A stretch of DNA of 64,000 bases from Diatrype stigma (taxonomy: Eukaryota; Ascomycota; Sordariomycetes; Xylariales; Diatrypaceae), in NCBI GenBank assembly GCA_022225965.2, contig JAKJXP020000151.1, positions 1-64,000 of the forward strand, written 5' to 3'. The notes under the pieces are model-generated. The model did not search any database. It was not told where the DNA came from and was given only the letters and a program-made list of their open reading frames with translations. Each line of letters opens with the position of its first letter. The stretch's first letter is position 1. This document shows positions 1 to 10,821 of this stretch, one piece after another. The position numbers and the translations under genes were made by a program.

Positions 1-860
1 ATTAGGCAGGAGTGCATTCCAATACTTCCTGCAGCAAGGGATGAGGTGCATTCCAATACATTCTGCAGTTGGTGATAACTGCAGTTGTTGTTGGTCCGGA
101 ATGCCCCCGTGTGACAGCTGGCATCTCATTCTTGGGTTTCTAAATGGAATAATCAACCGCCTAGAGCACCTAACTAAATACTTTGGCCGCCCTTATAGTT
201 AAGTGGCTTGACTGAGGACTATGCCTGATAAGTAACGTCGTCACTGGTCTTGTTCATTTAGGCAGTCGTTTCGTGGAGATACGGTCCTATTAATGTGTTC
301 TGCAGCGTGCGAGGGACATGTTTCAACGTGTCATACAGTTAGTTCACAGATCATTATTGGGTTGGCGAGGAAATAGAAAGTATAGCATTAGGTACTTATG
401 AAACACAAAAGGAAATAGAAAGAGAACCACTCGTTTTCCCGGTCCCAATTTGCAATAGATGCCATCTCATGTATCCTTCATGATCCCATCTCAATCATCA
501 ATCATAAGGCCACGTCCAGCTAGATCGTGGCATAAGTCCAATCCGCAAGTCTGTTTGCAGGCCCTGTGCAAAACCCTCCACCGTTGCTCCACATCCTGCT
601 AGCCCCTGTCTCCTTGTGTATTACCAGTACTCTAGAATGATTGCTCGATCTCTATCGTGAGATCTGAGTCTAGTCGATTCTTATAGGGCTATGTCTGCAA
701 GGCTGGGTCAGTATATTGTGTTGGGATTGGAACTGGCCTGGTGTAACAAACCTAGTATCAAAGCAGTGGGCGTCCTGATGTTATGTCCTATTGGTCTCTG
801 CAGGACTGGTTTTGATGATGGTCAACAGGCTGTCAACTCCTTTCTCTCGAGTTACTGGCC
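1..860. other. Intergenic, no gene seen
   Basis: No coding frame in this stretch shows a recognisable domain or plausible splice signals. The only structure noticed is a short direct repeat: the 14-mer GTGCATTCCAATAC occurs at 12-25 and 46-59, each followed closely by CTGCAG. The right-hand part is presumably the 3' flank of the minus-strand F-box-like gene that ends at 861. Confidence 0.5.
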
Positions 861-2149
861 CTAGCCGCAAGTGCATTCGTGATCATTTCGGAGCTCGGCA
901 CGGAAGCACAAGTCACCCGATGGTATTTTCAGGTCACTAGCCGAGACCATTTGCTCGGTTGTGGGCAGAGGACCGAGAGTGATAGCCTCCAGCCGTTTAC
1001 GATCCCAGTATGCGTAGCCCCATTGACTTGCGTGGCGGTTGCAGTTAAAGGAGAAGTTGGCGGCACTCGTGAACGTGTATTCGGGGACATGTGGTTGCAA
1101 TAAAGTGTGCAACCATGAATCTTGCGGTCCAGAGTCTACTTCTGGATATTGGTTGATAACATCCGTAGCGTTGAGGTCTATTTGAAGCCCGGAATTCTGA
1201 AGCCACATGGTATCGTGGATTGCGAACCAAGCCTCCCTGACCGCAAATGTCTGAGCTTTGGTTCGGAATTGCTTCACAGCGCACGCTGTGCCACAGGCCT
1301 TTCCTCGCCCTTCCAGGATTTTCAATGCCGTAAGTCCCTCATTCGACACAAACTCGCACAGAACCCGGATATCATTTCTGAGCTGTTTTGCGCCCTTGGC
1401 TGCTGCATCAGACAGCATCACTACTCTCAGTTTAGCGCTTAATTACATCTACCAGTTGTTACCTGAATATTATTTGCCTTACCGTCCTGAATATGACGGG
1501 CCATGATCTGCTTTGCACAGCGAACCTGCTGTAGTTCCCACGGTGCGAACTTAGTGAGTAGATGTTCCCATGCAGGTTGGAACGCAGCCTCTCTTAATCT
1601 AGGCACATCTGCATCGGACGCATGGTTGCGGGGGAAGAGATTGCTCAGTAATTCCAAGATGTATAGGGATTTACGAATGCGGCTCATCTCGGATTCGGTG
1701 CTACTCATGAGCGTAGTGATATTACTTCTCGGCGTAGCTTGTAGTGCACGCTCGGCAATGACAGCGGCATAGCCATCTACTGTGCTGTGAAAGGAGAAGA
1801 GCTTGGTGCAGAAGTTTATGTCTATATGACGATTTACCACAGCCTGCGCCGGGAAATGGTCGCTAATGAATGCCCCAATCTCTTGGACAGTAATGTCCTT
1901 GAGGCTGTGTGCTTGGCCATAGAAGTTACGCTTGGTCTTTACGAGCGTCTCGGAATGAGCTACGGCTAGTGCTAATGGCATCAAGTTGTGTCCGATTCGT
2001 TGGTAGCACATGTTGCTGCCCAGTCTAACTTCATCATGCTTGATGATGGCGTAGAACGTCTTATCGACCATGGCTAGGTTGACAAGAGTTGCGGGGTCCT
2101 CAACAGAGGCGGCCACCACGGCCTTCATCTCAGCCGGAAGTCTATTCAT
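861..2149 (-). CDS. F-box-like protein, two exons (408 aa)
   Basis: Two frames join through one intron: exon 1 is 2149-1483 and exon 2 is 1420-861. The 62-nt intron 1482-1421 has donor GTAAGG, a branch-like GCTAAAC and acceptor TAG. It keeps phase, and the summed exons (1227 nt) divide by three. The start is the Met of MNRLPAEMKAVV. The in-frame Met 48 codons upstream would add a low-complexity, Tyr/Thr/Ser-rich leader and is less likely. The N-terminus resembles an F-box: LPAE, then DPATLVNLAMVDKTFY at about residues 20-35. F-box proteins bind Skp1 and recruit substrates to SCF ubiquitin ligases, but no substrate-binding repeats (WD40, LRR, Kelch) are visible in the remaining ~370 residues. 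The F-box match is by eye, so this could be an unrelated fungal hypothetical protein. It stands alone, with no operon-like neighbour. Confidence 0.6.
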
Positions 2150-3964
2150 ACTTGCTGCTGTGGTGTGTAGATACTGATGGTATATACCGATGCGATATAC
2201 CGATGCGTCAAGTACGTATTGGCTAGCTGTCGAGTGTGATACTGTCGGGTACGATACTGTTGAGTAAGTATGCAGGCAGTGGTACGAATACAACTTGTAG
2301 TTGTATTTCCTAGCTGGTTGGAAGGATGGGTCAAAAACTGGGGAGGAGGGTCCGGTATTTCTGCACCGACGGAGATTTCGTACAATCAGTAGAGTCGCAC
2401 TAAGCCCAATTAGTCCATATCCACGCTAAGCCCGATTGGGATGGTTAATGGTGCCGGGATATAAACTTGGCCTAGCTGAGCCAATCAGAATTAAGGATTG
2501 CATTTCTGTGTTCAAATTCATTCGAAACAGGACCGAAGCAATATACAATCAGTAATTACAATCAGTAACTTTGAAAAACTACTTAAGGCGAGACAAGCAC
2601 GGACCTATATGTGGTCCAAGCGCCGTGGTTTGCTAAACGCACATAGCACGGGAAGCACGGGAACTAGGCCTAGCGTGTCTTGATCTGGATTGCCCAGCTG
2701 ATCTACTACATACATACTTCGTACATACATACAAGCCACCACCTGCACCTAGCTGCCAACTTATAGTTAGTGGCTACATCGAAAAGGGGTTCAGGGGGGG
2801 TGCGAAACCCGTACCCCTAAATGGGGCGTAGTATAGCTTCCTGTTCGATGACAATAGCCATACCCAGTATAGATGCTGTCTTCAACGCTTGATGGATCAG
2901 GTATATTGCCGAGAGTTAAGGCGTCATTAGCATTGTGCTGGATGTTCTGCTCGCAAGTTACATACGCAAAAGCCTGAGCCGCAGAAAAAGAATCAGCGTA
3001 CACAACACACAACAGATCAGACCAAACCAAAAAGCCACCAGAGATTTTTGGTGCTTAAACCCGTTTTGGGTCAAAGCGTCTTGCGCAATCTATACGTATT
3101 AGAGTACAGGATCAGGCTAGCGCGTATACTTGCCTTCTGCTGATTCTGTTTGCTGCTTTTACAGGGGCACGTGTGGCAAACGTTGATTATACACCAGCCT
3201 CTCACTACGGGGCGATGGTTTTCTTCGTCCAAAGAGCAGCGGTAACAAGCTTAAGATGGCACTGTGAAGGTGCGAGATTCTCCAATCGCCGAGGTCAGAC
3301 GTCAAGACTGGAGTGATTTCAACTACAAGTATAAGATAGGAGCGATGAAACTTCTCTTGAGATATTCAACTTCAGCAGGGAGAACCCACCGCACACCGCT
3401 CACAACTCACAGTTCACAGCTTACAGCTCACAAGCAAGCACACAGTATCATGGATTGGGCTAGAACAAGATCAGGACTCGCCGTCTTCGACAGTATAGCC
3501 GGCGCATACTGCGGGAGTGCCTTGCCGAGCTGATTCGACATGTACGTGGGCCATAAGCTTCCCGTGATTTAGATCCCGGGGCTTGGCGCCAGTCCGGTCA
3601 ACGATCATCGTCGACAGCGTGGCCGGTAGTATCCTCTAAGGGTCCTACTTATCTACCTACCTCTCGATGGCTCTTTGATACGGGTGGTCAAGATATGGAC
3701 GGACGGACGGGGGCTGACCATCATCAATTCATACCGAAACGGCTCGATCCGTGGCCAGCAGACTAAGTATCTCAACACCCCAAAACGTGTTATGTTCAAC
3801 TAACTAATCTACCTGTATGAACTCAAAACCAAGCCCAGTGGCGGCGGGAACAGGTGTGCTCTGTTATAGTTCGTCCTATCTTACATCCGATCTTGAACCT
3901 TGTATAGTCAGACCTGACTACCACACCTATAACAATACAATAAAGACCAAGATCCCTTAACTAA
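2150..3964. other. Intergenic, low-complexity patches only
   Basis: No gene is supported here. Short repeats include a TACATAC-type run near 2705-2735 and a run of CTCACA/TTCACAG-like repeats at about 3395-3445. The open frames (for example 3264-3533) have no recognisable domain and translate these repeats. The left end is presumably the promoter of the minus-strand F-box-like gene. Confidence 0.5.
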
Positions 3965-4076
3965 GGCCGCGTGGTGTAATGGTTGCACACTCTCACACAC
4001 CTAGGAAGCTCTTTATATCATTACTAGTCTTCTTATCCTGTTGAGAGAGGGGCAGGTTCGATTCCTGCCGTGGCCT
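3965..4076 (+). tRNA. tRNA-like gene with interrupted anticodon arm, isotype unclear
   Basis: The ends fold as a tRNA. The 7-bp acceptor GGCCGCG pairs with CGTGGCC (one G-U), the D arm is GTGT-AATGGTT-GCAC, and the T arm is GCAGG-TTCGATT-CCTGC. The discriminator is T, and a T-run follows at once, as expected of a Pol III terminator. The anticodon stem CTCTC/GAGAG is separated by about 48 nt instead of 7, so an intron of about 40 nt is inferred. An internal helix TAGGAAG/CTTCTTA lies inside the inserted sequence. With the intron in the usual place after position 37 the loop would lack the universal U33, and no sensible anticodon results. A CTG triplet lies next to the 3' half, and the T discriminator recalls tRNA-Gln. 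It may be a real tRNA with an unusual intron or a disrupted pseudogene. Confidence 0.6.
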
Positions 4077-4360
4077 TTTAATTTTTATACATTTCCCTAT
4101 CCTCTTTGCTAGTCCCAGTCATCTTCCCCCCACGCGACCCCTTTTGAAACCTGACCCTCCTTATAGAACATCACCTGCGCCGTTGGTTATCTTGGCAGCA
4201 GCATCCCCTAGCTGAAAAGCCATCATGAATACATATCATGATGCATGACCATGGGCTTTCCCCTAGTCTCGTCGCACGTGGTACATACTGGCCTTCATTA
4301 CACTTAGATTTATATCACGCCATGCACAGACAAACACGTTACTAGACACATATACCCCTT

Positions 4361-4384
4361 CCCCCCCCCCCCCCCCTCCCCCCC
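4361..4384. repeat. Poly-C tract
   Basis: A run of 16 C, one T, then seven C lies just downstream of the minus-strand GPI-protein gene, so it reads as poly-G in that gene's 3' flank. Such homopolymers are prone to length error in assemblies. Confidence 0.9.
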
Positions 4385-4406
4385 ATCAACCCACCCACCC
4401 ATCCAT

Positions 4407-4898
4407 TTACAGCAAGAACCAGCCCGCCCACGAAACGCCCCCCACCGCAACACCGAAGGCCACGGCGGCGCTTCCGCTGCTGCACCTCGTCGCACCGCTG
4501 ACAGGGACCGGCACCTGCGTGACGCCGACGCCGTTACCCTCGCCCGCGGCCGTGGTCGAAGGGCTCGTCGCGCCGCCCGACCCGACCGCCGCACCGCCCG
4601 TTCCGACCGCAACGCCGCCGCTCGGCGCCGTCATCAACACGCTGGTCACGATCGCACCGCTGCCGCTGGCGGACGCGGCGGCCCAACCCCCCGCCGCTGC
4701 TGCCAGGTACTCGCTCGGGATCGGGAAGGGGGGCTGCGTGTTGGCTGCCGCGGCGCCCTTGGCTAGGGGCGTTCTGAAGGCGGCGGGCGGGGCTTCTGTT
4801 GCTGTTGGGGCTGCTGCTCCTTCGGCGGTGGGAGTAGCGACGACATGGCTGGCGGTGACGGCCAGCGCGGCGGCGATGATGTGTGGTGGGTATCTCAT
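4407..4898 (-). CDS. Small secreted GPI-anchored cell-wall protein (163 aa)
   Basis: The start is at MRYPPHIIAAALAV. The frame is open 51 codons further upstream, but only this Met gives a signal peptide: a hydrophobic core at about residues 8-20, with probable cleavage after SHVVA. The mature chain is low-complexity and rich in Ala, Gly, Ser, Thr, Pro and Val. At the C-terminus a small-residue cluster (RCSSGS, about residues 138-143) precedes a hydrophobic tail ending GWFLL, as expected of a GPI-attachment signal. Fungal proteins of this shape are usually bound to the plasma membrane or cell wall; no enzymatic domain is seen. Antisense frames as long as 179 codons cover the same DNA but follow from its GC-rich codon usage. 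The upstream DNA (about 5160-5460) is purine-rich and may be a long 5' UTR. Confidence 0.72.
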   Translation of the reverse strand: MRYPPHIIAAALAVTASHVVATPTAEGAAAPTATEAPPAAFRTPLAKGAAAANTQPPFPIPSEYLAAAAGGWAAASASGSGAIVTSVLMTAPSGGVAVGTGGAAVGSGGATSPSTTAAGEGNGVGVTQVPVPVSGATRCSSGSAAVAFGVAVGGVSWAGWFLL

Positions 4899-7698
4899 CC
4901 TTGGAGAATTTGTTGTCTGTTGGTTGGGCGACGTTGCGCACTTGGTCGGAATCGCAGCTGCTGTTGAGACTCTGGATCGTAGATCGTGGGGTTCCTCAGA
5001 GAGTGTAAGATTTTGTATGTGTGTAGGTACAATGAACGTCGTCGTATGCAAGTGCTAGCTGTTGACCTGGATTGGCTCCGCCAGTATGATGGAATGACCG
5101 TAGAAGGAACGAGAATGAGGGTATCGTAACGTGTCGTGTCGTGTCGTATCGTATCTACAAGGAAACCGAAGCCCAGTAGACGAAGAATGAAAGCAAAGTA
5201 ACTAAGGTCGATGTATCAATAGTGACGACGACGACGACGAGAAAGAAGGAGGGGAAAGCGAAGAGCAACTAAAACACTGCACGGCAGTAGACTAGACTGA
5301 ACCAGCAGACGAAAGAATGGAATGGAAGCAAGAAAGAGAGAAGAAAAGAAACGGAGACCCCAAAAAAAACCCACGATCAAGAAAACCAGTTGTTGAATGG
5401 AATTGAAGAACGGAGAAGAAGGGGAGGAGAGAGGAAGAAGATCACGCCGAACGGGCGCGATTCCTCGGTCCTATGTTATACAGCAAACCTGCGACCTACC
5501 GGCCAAGCCTTGTTTCTCTTGAGATCTCCACAGCGAACGGTATAACGGCCGATGATATGAGATCGTATCGTTCCCGCTTAACCTACAAACATACCTATAT
5601 TTCATACCCAGTCCCCAGGTCATGCCATCGTCTGATGACGGGGGGGAGGGGAGCCCAGTTGCTTCGTACGGAGGCTAGCGCCGGGTGTCACTTGTGGTGT
5701 GGTGCGGTAGTCGGGCGGCTGAAGAAGGATGCGAGGCTGATGATCTCCGCGCGATAGGTACCGGGGGCCGGAGGAGACTGCCTCTCTCGATCCAGACGGG
5801 AGGGACAGGGAGAGAGGGGCAGCAAGCCGTAAGAGATCTGCCGTGCTACGTCTCAGAGATCGCCGGGATAAGAGCCGCATGTCCAACCCTGGTCCGGACC
5901 AACCACAAACTCGAGGACTGTGATATAGTTTTGAGAGACGGTTAACGAACTATGCAAGGTGCGAAGTAGTTGCTGTTTATAGTAGCCAAGGTTGGTATCA
6001 CGCATACCGAAACACGGCACGACTAATTACTGATCGATCTCACAGCACAGCCACGAGATCATTCATGGGCTGACAGGGTATTGGACCTGAAGTGACTTAT
6101 CGTCTAGCATAGACAGGTAGCATCGTGCATGCAGTCCGTCTGTCATGAAGCTTGCAGCACATGTAGTATTCATTACTGCCTCTCAGACCCAACATGAGCG
6201 AGGACAGGAAGGCAGATAGGCCATCACCAGTTTCCGCTGCTAGTTATGCGCACAAGATCTATTATGGGCAAGGGTAGCGTTACTGGACTTCCTACAAATC
6301 GTTTCTTGAGATCTGTTGAACACCCCAAAAAACAAGGCACAGGACGAGAGCCTCACGTTCCGAAACGAGTATTCCTTACCTGCGGATTAACTACAGTAGT
6401 TAGCCACGGTCAGGATATATTGGAATAGGTTAGGTCGAAGTCTTGGGCGGGCTAGCTAGCGAGTTCTCGACTTTCTGACACGCAGAAGGGGGGAGAGCCA
6501 GGGGTGTGAAACCCGTCTCAAGACCGGCGGCGATCTCTGCCGGGAAGCTTAACTTAATCGACCAACTACGTGCTAGGCTATGTAGCTTGGCCAAGACCAT
6601 CAGACCGTAGTTTGAAGCACAACAAACTTCTACATATCATACGTAGTAAGACGATGCCGTTCTGTTATTACTAGAAAGAACCTAGGCAACGTGATGTTTG
6701 GCGACAGTTGATACCGCACCGGCAATTAGGGAGGAGACCGGGAGGTTTTCCGTACATAGCTGCGGTTGGATGTATGTCCGTTTACTCCAAGCTCTGCAGG
6801 ATTGAACTTTTCGATTGTGAAAGTTGAAAGTTGGATGAAACGTCTTGGGGAAACTTCCTGCAGAGGTTGGTAGGTCTTGGACCCTTGGTATTTCTCTCAG
6901 GCATCGTCACAACTTCAGGCAGGTAATTTGAGTCGACTGATTAGCTGATACCCTACCATTCATCTACACGGGCATGGGGGTTCGTGTATAACCAATCAGC
7001 ATCTTTAGACTCCCGACGAAACTTCGGTGAAAGGCCAAGCAGGCAGATAACTTGGCCTTACAGAGAATGTGTCAGTTATCACCTACCTTGGTTATATACT
7101 CATGCAATGCTTGGCTTGGATAGCTATCGGAAATACTCCCTGCTTTGGCTTCTATCATAGACAACACACCGCGGATGCACGCAATACGTAACGTCATAGA
7201 GGAGGCAGAGGAAATACAAATGATGCGCACAGCATTACTCAAGCGTTCACTACCATACACTATCGCGCCCCTATTAAACCTGGCCCTTACGCTGCTGCGC
7301 CATTGCGAACTGACGGCAGCAATGACAATAACTTGACGCCTTGTACCCTCGCACTCCCACGCCAACTGTCTGGTATCAAATCAAGGGTAGTACATATCTC
7401 CTGCCTAGCTACACAGACCGTTGAAGATGATCATGATCGCATGCCGTACAGAGTATAGCATCTACTCATCGGAATACTTCTCACATTGTATGAATATGAC
7501 ACTTTCCCCACGCCTTTTCGGAAAGCCCATCACTTGTGAAGTAGCCAAGGCCGTAGATCAAGTGGTCCAACATCTCCTCACCTAGTAGATGAAGGAACGG
7601 ATGGCTCCAGTTCAGGTTTGGATGATTCCCACCTGGTGCTTAGCTGTTGAGAGATGATGCCATTCGTAATAAAGAGGTCCATACCACGAGAGACTATC
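4899..7698. other. Long intergenic stretch, no supported gene
   Basis: 2.8 kb without a convincing gene. It contains simple repeats (CGTGTCGTGTCGT near 5130, GACGACGACGACGA near 5225) and a purine-rich tract at 5160-5460. At 7145-7336 (+) a 63-codon frame (ending HCELTAAMTIT) looks mildly protein-like, and an antisense frame covers 7365-7072. Neither has a recognisable domain, flanking exon or splice partner that I could find, so neither is called. Confidence 0.45.
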
Positions 7699-10065
7699 TT
7701 ACACGGTGTCTCCCCCCGGCGTGTTCCCCTGCGTAGATTCCGCGCCATGGAAAGCGTCACCGAACGCCGAATCGTCCATCTCCATGTTGAGATCCAGGTT
7801 CTCTCCGAGGCCGCCGGGCGTAGTGCTGAAGTCGGCCATCGCAGAGCCCGCTGTGTCCAGATCGCCCAGGGAGCTGAAGTCGTTCTGCTCTCCTTCGAAG
7901 CCCATCGATCCTGACTCGCCAGCCGCCGCCGGCGTACCGGCAGCTGAGGCTTGTTTTCCTGAAGTTGAAGTGCCTTGTGGGTTCGGCGTATCGTTGGCGG
8001 GAGCCTGGTTGTTACCCGGAGAATCTGCTGTAGTATTGTCTTTGGGAACGACCACCCACTCACCACTCCCTGTTCCTTGGTCCGGCGCAGTTGTGCTGTC
8101 CGTGCCGTCCATCTTGACATCGCCAGCCCCACCTTGCTCAGGAGCCTCAGTCTGCTGCGGCGCGGGTTGAGGGGAAAGTGCGCTCGCAGGAGCTGGCGTG
8201 CTAGCGGTAGACTGAACGGCTGAAACCGGAGCATGTGGCGTTGAATGCGTTGACTGCGCCGAGCGGCCGGTGTGCATTTGGTCCAGTAGCTCGGTAGCAG
8301 TTCCACCCATATCGATATCCGAATCCCCTACCATGATACCACTATTTTGTGAGCCGGCGTGAGATGGTTGTCGGGACATGGCAGCACTAGCATTTGCGCC
8401 TGCAGATTGATCCTCCGCCGGTACATCAGGTTGTGGTATCGCCACAGGCTCAATTACCGGCTCGGGCTCGGGCTCCTGATAACCGCCATCTTGGATTCTT
8501 CTTAGATCATGTATGACTTTTGTTTGACGGCCAAGGTGTGCTTCGACTTGGGATACGATTTCCTCAACCTTCTTGTTGTGCTTCGAATGCCAGCGCGACC
8601 CGCTGTCTTCGCTTTCCTCTGACCGGCCTTCGAGCTGGAATGCATCATGACCCGATCCGTCGGCGGCAGTTCGCAACTCCCTTTCCGCAATGCTAAGCAG
8701 CGAATTTTGCTTAAATCTTCCCATTTTCTTAGCATGTTCCGCCTTCATCTTCTCAATTTCAGAGGTTGTAGACTGGATGTGGTTGTCGATTCGCTTGCGG
8801 AATGCAAGTGCTTGCTCGGGGTCTAAGGGGGAAGCTGATGCCTTGTCTGACGGCTTTGGAGATGTGGCATCGATTGTGTGCGCCTCGAAAATACCTTCAG
8901 TGAGGCCAGACAACTCCCCTTTGAGCCCAAACCCAAGATCCGGGAACTTGATTTGACCAAGCCTGTAAGGCGACGAGAGGATTTCTTCCATCCATGTGTG
9001 GTTCTGTTGGTACCGCTCGTTGCTGATCTCACGAGCTGTCAAGTAGTCGAACATATCACCCCGAGAAATATCCTCCTCGTCGTCATAGACACTGTCTTGC
9101 TGAGGCAGGGCCATAGCAGAAGGGGCCTGATTGTGGGCAGCTTGGCTAGTCCTGGCACGCTTAGAGGGCGGACCGGCGGCTGTGGGGGGATGGGCAGGAT
9201 ATGCTATGGACTGCGGTACACCCCTGTTTCCTGCGTACATCGGTCGTGCTGGTTCCCTGGGCCAGGGAATCTGAGGCCAATTGACACGGTCACTGAGAAT
9301 AAACTCTTTGCGTTGGATCTGACCGCACCGTTGAAGATAAGCTCGGGTCTCAAGCATGGACTGGGTTCGAGGATCTCTCGGGAGCATGCCAGCGGGGATG
9401 GATTCATTGTTGTCAACCGGGCCGTAATGTACAATCCACAAACTCGGGTCAATCTGGGGAGCATTTGGGTTGTGGACGTTGGGAGGAATGACCAGGCGGA
9501 ATCGACGCCGGGAATGTGTTGCCATCTGTTCGCCATATGCAAAGCCGGCCTTATGGTAGTACATCTCAAGTATCTGCATGCCACATTGGTTAGCCGTGCT
9601 TCATTCCATGATGTGCAGGAATTGTGGTGGCATAGTAGCATAGTTACATATGCGACATAGTGCCATGGTTACATACCACTCCATTCCCAGCGTCATGTTG
9701 GAAGTATTGCTCCTGAGGGGGCCAAATGAAACCATCGCTAGCGAAGTTGGTCCCTAGAAAGTTCAAGGGTTGCCAGGTCAGGAAGATGGTGCCGTTTGGA
9801 GGACGATCAAGATAAGTCCAGAAGAATGGTGCCGTATCGCGCGCAATCTTAGGCGCTTGCATCAACCAACTCGTTACTTCTGTCGGATTGACCTGCGCCT
9901 TGACGGTATAGCGATACGTTGAGATCAGGTGCACGTGGGGGAGCTGAACGGTAAATCACAATACAGTCAGTATCCGTAGTTGTATTGATAAAACACCATA
10001 ATCGAGGAGATGGTTCGTACTAGGTCTCTATTGACCCCCTGGCTGGGGTCTGTAATGGTCGACAT
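7699..10065 (-). CDS. ssr4: SWI/SNF and RSC complexes subunit Ssr4 (DUF1750), 728 aa
   Basis: Three exons: 10065-10021, 9943-9677 and 9573-7699. Introns: 10020-9944 (GTACGA..CAG, branch TACTGAC) and 9676-9574 (GTATGT..CAG, branch GCTAAC). All junctions are phase 0. The N-terminal third carries the DUF1750 signature: DPSQGVNRDL, then LPHVHLIS, the core around QAPKIARDTAPFFWTYLDRP, LTWQPLNFLGTNFASDGF, and ILEMYYHKAGF followed by THSRRRFRL. These match the fungal Ssr4 family of chromatin-remodelling subunits known from S. pombe SWI/SNF and RSC. The middle has an amphipathic, Lys/Glu-rich stretch, and the C-terminal ~300 residues are Pro/Ser/Gln/Gly-rich and probably disordered. The protein should act in the nucleus in nucleosome remodelling. 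The long antisense frames at 7654-8223 and 8878-9660 are shadows. Confidence 0.93.
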
Positions 10066-10821
10066 GGCTTAAGTGGGAATGTCAATGTCAACGATAATGT
10101 CAGTGTTAATGTCAATGGATTGTTGATGGTGAGATTGTTCTCGTCGTCGATGGCGAAAGTCAACCTCGGAATCTACATATAGACAAGGTACCCGAGGCAC
10201 CTGGCGCAACAGGTGAGTAGTTGCCACAGTACGATGTAACAATGTCGATAGTAATGGGAATATAACTTGTAAGTTGGCGCGACAACAAGAGCCAATGTAA
10301 GATGGATTGCACGAGGCTGCGCTCACAGTTGGGGGAGATAGTTAGAGATGGGCGCGCAAGCAAGTCGCGACAAGCTCAGGTTAGTTACAGTAAGTTCGGA
10401 TGCGCAAAAATGGGGAATAGCAAGGTGGCATTGTGGCAGTGGTATTGTGGCGTGCTGGGCCCATATCGATTGACCATTCCCGAGGTCCCTTCGTGGCAAC
10501 CTGGAAGGGTACCTGTAGTATGTACACACTAAGTATTATTGTGGCGCAGCAGCTCAGCAGCATGGGCAATCCGGGCTGCCGGGCTGCCGGGCTAGTTATC
10601 TGCTGCACTACGAAGTACACCCTCTGCTATACCACTCTTAACTATTTAGCCCCTTCCACATCGAACGGTCACATATCATACTCGTTCACTGGGCATTCCT
10701 ACAATAAGGGCGAAGAGAAGTATACTAATTTAACATATTCAAAAGCAATTGTCTATCGTGATTGTGATTAATGATCTTTCATGTCCCGGCCGTTGCATTC
10801 ACCTATACTGCTACCACCACC
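10066..10821. other. Intergenic between ssr4 start and gnd1 stop
   Basis: The ssr4 promoter side and the gnd1 3' side share this interval. A GTCAATGTCA-like simple repeat lies at about 10080-10125. Short frames on both strands show no domains. No other feature was recognised. Confidence 0.5.

Noticed and set aside
3965..4076. Calling the tRNA-like gene tRNA-Glu(CTC) from the CTCTCAC string
   Set aside because: That loop assignment would need the preceding bases GCACA to form the anticodon stem, and no pairing partner exists; it would also break the D arm.
4519..5058. 179-codon plus-strand frame opposite the GPI-protein gene
   Set aside because: It is the antisense of a GC-rich, Ala/Gly-rich coding region; no domain, while the minus frame has a signal peptide and a GPI tail.
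7072..7365. Opposed 97- and 63-codon frames upstream of ssr4's 3' end
   Set aside because: Slightly protein-like, but no domain, partner exon or codon evidence; may be a gene fragment.
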